DNA of 8,750 nt, taken from assembly GCA_023301785.1 (NCBI GenBank), contig JALZUF010000034.1, forward strand, positions 1 to 8,750. The letters are read 5' to 3'. The stretch's first letter is position 1, and every line of letters starts with the position of its first letter. This stretch comes from Alphaproteobacteria bacterium (GTDB lineage Bacteria; Pseudomonadota; Alphaproteobacteria; Micavibrionales; Micavibrionaceae). Of this stretch, positions 6,637-8,750 are shown in pieces. The notes under the pieces are model-generated. The model did no database searches. It saw only the letters and a list, made by a program, of their open reading frames with translations, and was not told the origin of the DNA. The position numbers and the translations under genes were made by a program.

Positions 6637-7575
6637 ATGAATGTGAAACTATCTGAGAATAAAGCAGGGCTTCAAAATCAGCATTATGTGCTGATTGGGC
6701 CATATTGCGCCCTTATTGGCGTTACATGCCTTATCATACTCAAAGCTTACGCATATTATCAATCAGGCTCAGTGGCCATGATGGCAACATTGGTTGATTC
6801 ATGCATAGATTTGGCGGTTTCTGCGATGTTATTGTTCGCTTTAAAGCTATCTTTAAAGCCTGCTGATCAAGACCACCGCGATGGTCACGGTAAAGCGGAA
6901 GCCATTGCATCGCTGTTTCAAAGCGCTTTTATGATGGGGGCAGGGGTGTTTTTAACCTTTGAGGCAACCATACGTTTTAATCGACCTGTAGCCATAGAAC
7001 ATGAAGAGCTAGCTTTGATGGTAGGTGTTATTGCCGTTGTGGTTTCAGCTATTATTATCATATTTCAGCGTTTTTCATTGAAATACGCCCCTTCTTTAGC
7101 GATACAAGCGGATTATCAACATTATAAAGTCGATATATTCCTCAATTTATCAGTGATTTTGGCTTTGTTTATCCATTTAAGCGGTGGTCCTTTGTGGATT
7201 GACCCGCTTATGGCTCTTTTAATATCGGGATATTTCATTTTTACGGCGCTTGATATTTTACGTGGAAGCTTTGATATGCTGATGGATAAAGAATTATCCG
7301 AAGAGGTACGGCAAGATATCATACGCAAAGTAAATGAATTTGATGCAATACATGGCCTGCATGATTTAAGGACGCGTCAATCAGGCATGAAAATCCATAT
7401 CAGTTTTGATGTGGAATTAGACCCTAATATGAGCTTACGCGAGGCGCATGACATTGTCCGTGATATCGAGCATGCTTTAATTGCGGATTACCCTAATGCA
7501 GATATCTTAATTCACATGGACCCAGTGGGCGATACTCACGATACGCGCCACCAAGTGATGGGTGTGCATGATTAA
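6637..7575 (+). CDS. fieF: Cation diffusion facilitator (FieF/YiiP-type metal exporter)
   Basis: A 312-residue inner-membrane transporter that expels divalent metal (Zn2+, Fe2+ or similar) in exchange for protons, probably as a dimer. It has six likely membrane segments followed by a cytoplasmic domain. Compared with E. coli FieF from memory, the transport-site ligands are all present: D54 and D58 (LVDSCID), H162 and D166 (HYKVD). The second site ligands D77, H80 and H84 (ADQDHRDGH) are present too, as are cytoplasmic H242 (HDLRTRQSG), H271, H293 and D295. The position matching FieF His248 is Asp258, which may alter the cytoplasmic metal site. Metal specificity cannot be read from this. I chose ATG 6637 because the family begins close to this Met and GGGGG (6628-6632) lies just upstream; an in-frame ATG at 6571 would add 22 residues running through the divergent promoter. 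Confidence 0.93.
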   Translation: MNVKLSENKAGLQNQHYVLIGPYCALIGVTCLIILKAYAYYQSGSVAMMATLVDSCIDLAVSAMLLFALKLSLKPADQDHRDGHGKAEAIASLFQSAFMMGAGVFLTFEATIRFNRPVAIEHEELALMVGVIAVVVSAIIIIFQRFSLKYAPSLAIQADYQHYKVDIFLNLSVILALFIHLSGGPLWIDPLMALLISGYFIFTALDILRGSFDMLMDKELSEEVRQDIIRKVNEFDAIHGLHDLRTRQSGMKIHISFDVELDPNMSLREAHDIVRDIEHALIADYPNADILIHMDPVGDTHDTRHQVMGVHD

Positions 7576-7632
7576 AGAAGCTATAATGCAATCCAGCTTG
7601 AGGATGCTTATATAAATCGTATAGGGGTGATC

Positions 7633-7661
7633 TTGACAACGGCCTTAGAATATTTGATACA
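7633..7661 (+). promoter_or_regulatory. Candidate promoter for tRNA-Gly
   Basis: TTGACA (7633-7638) is a perfect -35 in the 146-base gap between fieF and the tRNA. The hexamer 17 bases later, GATACA (7656-7661), is a poor -10 (three of six). It would give a leader of about 50 bases before the tRNA, in which GCCG (7697-7700) can pair with CGGC on either side. No other gene is seen in this gap. Confidence 0.4.
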
Positions 7662-7721
7662 TTACAAGCTATAGTAAAGATAACGTCCTTCGGCTTGCCG
7701 ATTTGACGGCTTTACAAATAA

Positions 7722-7795
7722 GCGGGTGTAGTTCAATGGTAGAACGGCAGCCTTCCAAGCTGCATACGAGGGTTCGATTCCCTTCACCCGCTCCA
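7722..7795 (+). tRNA. tRNA-Gly (anticodon UCC)
   Basis: A complete cloverleaf with the CCA end encoded. The acceptor stem GCGGGTG (7722-7728) pairs with CACCCGC (7785-7791), followed by discriminator T and CCA (7793-7795). The D arm is GTTC/GAAC around AATGGTA. The anticodon stem is GCAGC (7747-7751) with GCTGC (7759-7763), and loop CTTCCAA gives anticodon TCC at 7754-7756. The T arm contains GTTCGATTC closed by GAGGG/CCCTT with one G-T pair. It reads GGA and by wobble GGG glycine codons. It lies about 860 bp upstream of tuf. Confidence 0.97.
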
Positions 7796-7864
7796 ATTTG
7801 GTCTATCTCAATTGTTTAGATTCATGTTGCCCTCTGGTCTTCGGATCTTTTCTAGAAATTTTTA

Positions 7865-7892
7865 TTGACATATTTATGGTTGCCTTTTAAGT
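7865..7892 (+). promoter_or_regulatory. Candidate promoter for the 180-residue protein gene
   Basis: TTGACA (7865-7870) is a perfect -35 hexamer in the gap between the tRNA and the next gene. The only nearby -10 candidate is TTAAGT (7887-7892) after 16 bases, three of six matches. Transcription would start near 7899, about 30 bases before the ATG. The -35 is convincing alone; the pair is weak. No clear tRNA terminator is visible between 7796 and 7864. Confidence 0.35.
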
Positions 7893-7930
7893 GTATTTAC
7901 CTAATCATAGAAAAATGAAAGAGTATAGTT

Positions 7931-8473
7931 ATGGCATACACAATTAATAGTAACGATCTAACCGGAGTAGCCGATGATCTTGACCTTGGTTTAGAATTTG
8001 TTCCAGCTGCGGCTGATACGAAGCCTCAGGCTTATGCAGAACAAAAGCAAAGACAAAGACAGTTGATGACGGCAACTTTAGGTGAAGCATCTCCGACTGA
8101 TTTAACAGACGATCAAAAATGGGGAGATGTTACTCAGCATGTTTTTGCACAGTTTGAAGAAATGATTGTTACTTCCCAAAGTGATGTAGATTTAGATGAT
8201 GTTCCATCATTAAATTTCAGAGATCCTGCGGCGATTGTTGATGGCATTGTAGAGCGTAAAGCAACTGGAAATACCCGCAATGCACCAGGTTCGAATGATC
8301 CATATAGATATCATGGAAGCTCAACTGGGGGAGCAGCTACTCACAAGGTAAGAGATAATTTAGTTAATGCAAACGCAATGGCTGATTTAGAAGAAGTTGT
8401 TCAATTACCAAGGGGGCAAGCGGTGAGTGCTATTAGCCCCAAACGCGGAAGCCGTATTCCACGTGCTATGTAA
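7931..8473 (+). CDS. Unrecognised acidic 180-residue cytoplasmic protein
   Basis: I do not recognise this protein. It has no signal peptide, no hydrophobic segment and no cysteine. The first half is acidic, with Asp-rich patches (TGVADDLDLGLEF near the start and SDVDLDDVPSLNF near 95-105) and a Gln/Arg run (EQKQRQRQL). The second half is rich in Gly, Asn, Ser and Thr and looks flexible (TGNTRNAPGSNDPYRY), ending in a basic tail (SPKRGSRIPRAM). That charge gradient would suit a nucleic acid or protein partner, but this is speculation. The reality of the gene is supported by GAAAGAG (7917-7923), seven bases before the ATG, by an open frame in a compact region, and by a strong terminator 25 bases after the stop. 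It sits between tRNA-Gly and tuf on the same strand. Confidence 0.8.
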   Translation: MAYTINSNDLTGVADDLDLGLEFVPAAADTKPQAYAEQKQRQRQLMTATLGEASPTDLTDDQKWGDVTQHVFAQFEEMIVTSQSDVDLDDVPSLNFRDPAAIVDGIVERKATGNTRNAPGSNDPYRYHGSSTGGAATHKVRDNLVNANAMADLEEVVQLPRGQAVSAISPKRGSRIPRAM

Positions 8474-8497
8474 TCTTTAGCTATTCAAGAATAACAC

Positions 8498-8531
8498 AAA
8501 AAACCCGTTGACTTATGTCCGCGGGTTTTTT
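8498..8531 (+). terminator. Intrinsic terminator between the 180-residue protein gene and tuf
   Basis: AAAAAACCCG (8498-8507) pairs perfectly with CGGGTTTTTT (8522-8531) around a 14-base loop. The stem has a GC core, a T-run on its 3' side and an A-run on its 5' side, so it could work in both directions. It implies that tuf needs its own promoter downstream. Confidence 0.85.
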
Positions 8532-8569
8532 ATTAAATTAACTAGAATTCGTGGCGTTTGTATTAAGTT

Positions 8570-8598
8570 TTGATTTAATGCAAATCGATGGCTAAAAA
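8570..8598 (+). promoter_or_regulatory. tuf: Candidate tuf promoter
   Basis: After the terminator, TTGATT (8570-8575), a 17-base spacer and TAAAAA (8593-8598) each match the consensus at four of six positions. CGCG follows the -10 directly, a GC-rich discriminator of the kind found in growth-rate and stringently controlled promoters. The leader would be about 45 bases. Inference from position and sequence only. Confidence 0.45.
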
Positions 8599-8651
8599 CG
8601 CGAAGCTGTTTAAACTACTAACGCAAATATTTATTAAAAAGGAGAGCCTTA

Positions 8652-8750
8652 ATGTCTAAGGAAAAGTTTGAAAGAAATAAGCCGCATTGTAATATCGGCA
8701 CAATTGGTCACGTTGACCATGGTAAGACAACATTGACAGCAGCGATTGCA
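8652..8750 (+). CDS. tuf: Elongation factor Tu, 5' end (cut by window edge)
   Basis: The first 33 codons of EF-Tu, the GTPase that brings aminoacyl-tRNA to the ribosomal A site. The start MSKEKFERNKPHC is typical of the family and of alphaproteobacteria in particular; the G1 nucleotide-binding motif GHVDHGKT is complete at 19-26. AAGGAGA (8639-8645) is the strongest ribosome binding site in the window and sits six bases before the ATG, as expected for a very highly translated gene. The rest of the usual 390-odd residues lies beyond the window; whether it ends intact, and whether it is one of two tuf copies, cannot be seen. Neither fusA nor ribosomal protein genes lie upstream, so this is not the str-operon copy arrangement. 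Confidence 0.98.
   Translation, partial: MSKEKFERNKPHCNIGTIGHVDHGKTTLTAAIA

Noticed and set aside
7582..7587. TATAAT just after fieF as a promoter
   Set aside because: No -35 resemblance lies 16-18 bases upstream, and a better -35 (TTGACA) occurs later at 7633.
7722..7795. tRNA-Gly as an integration site of a mobile element
   Set aside because: No integrase, no repeat of the tRNA 3' end downstream within the window, and the following region leads into tuf.

Overview
The window looks like chromosomal DNA from an AT-rich (about 40% G+C by eye) alphaproteobacterium-like Gram-negative. The clues are the EF-Tu N-terminus (MSKEKFERNKPHC), a FieF-type cation exporter, a close Acs orthologue and a YheS-like ABC-F protein. 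This placement rests on remembered family resemblance, not on a search, and the species cannot be named. No phage, transposon, integron or CRISPR structure is visible. The gene content is mostly housekeeping, with three unrecognised proteins in between.

Left part (1-3175): a small RRM RNA-binding protein on the minus strand is divergent from an ABC-F ATPase, so two translation/RNA-related genes sit side by side. The ABC-F gene is followed by a 14-bp perfect inverted repeat whose right arm runs into a consensus -10 box (TATAAT). After it comes an unrecognised two-membrane-segment protein with a long charged coiled coil.

Middle part (3226-7575): acs (acetyl-CoA synthetase, plus strand) converges on a minus-strand gene for an exported, Pro/Ala-rich protein, with only 3 bp between the two stop codons. 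The exported protein contains an internal duplication of about 100 residues, and each copy carries a degenerate EF-hand-like loop at the same place. It also has a short Asp/His cluster. It is divergent from a fieF-type cation exporter, and the 99-bp region between them holds a near-consensus minus-strand promoter (TTGACA, 17 bp, TATAAA) that overlaps a weaker candidate plus-strand promoter. A shared theme of divalent cation handling is possible but not shown.

Right part (7576-8750): a complete tRNA-Gly(UCC) gene, then an unrecognised acidic 180-residue protein gene with its own good ribosome binding site and a strong intrinsic terminator. Last comes the 5' end of tuf (EF-Tu, 33 codons), cut by the window edge. 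A tRNA-Gly(UCC) ahead of tuf recalls the tRNA-tufB cluster of enterobacteria, here separated by an extra gene.

I see no clear multi-gene defence system or other new system. The best candidates for new biology are the duplicated EF-hand-like exported protein beside fieF, the orphan gene between tRNA-Gly and tuf, and the palindrome-controlled membrane coiled-coil protein.
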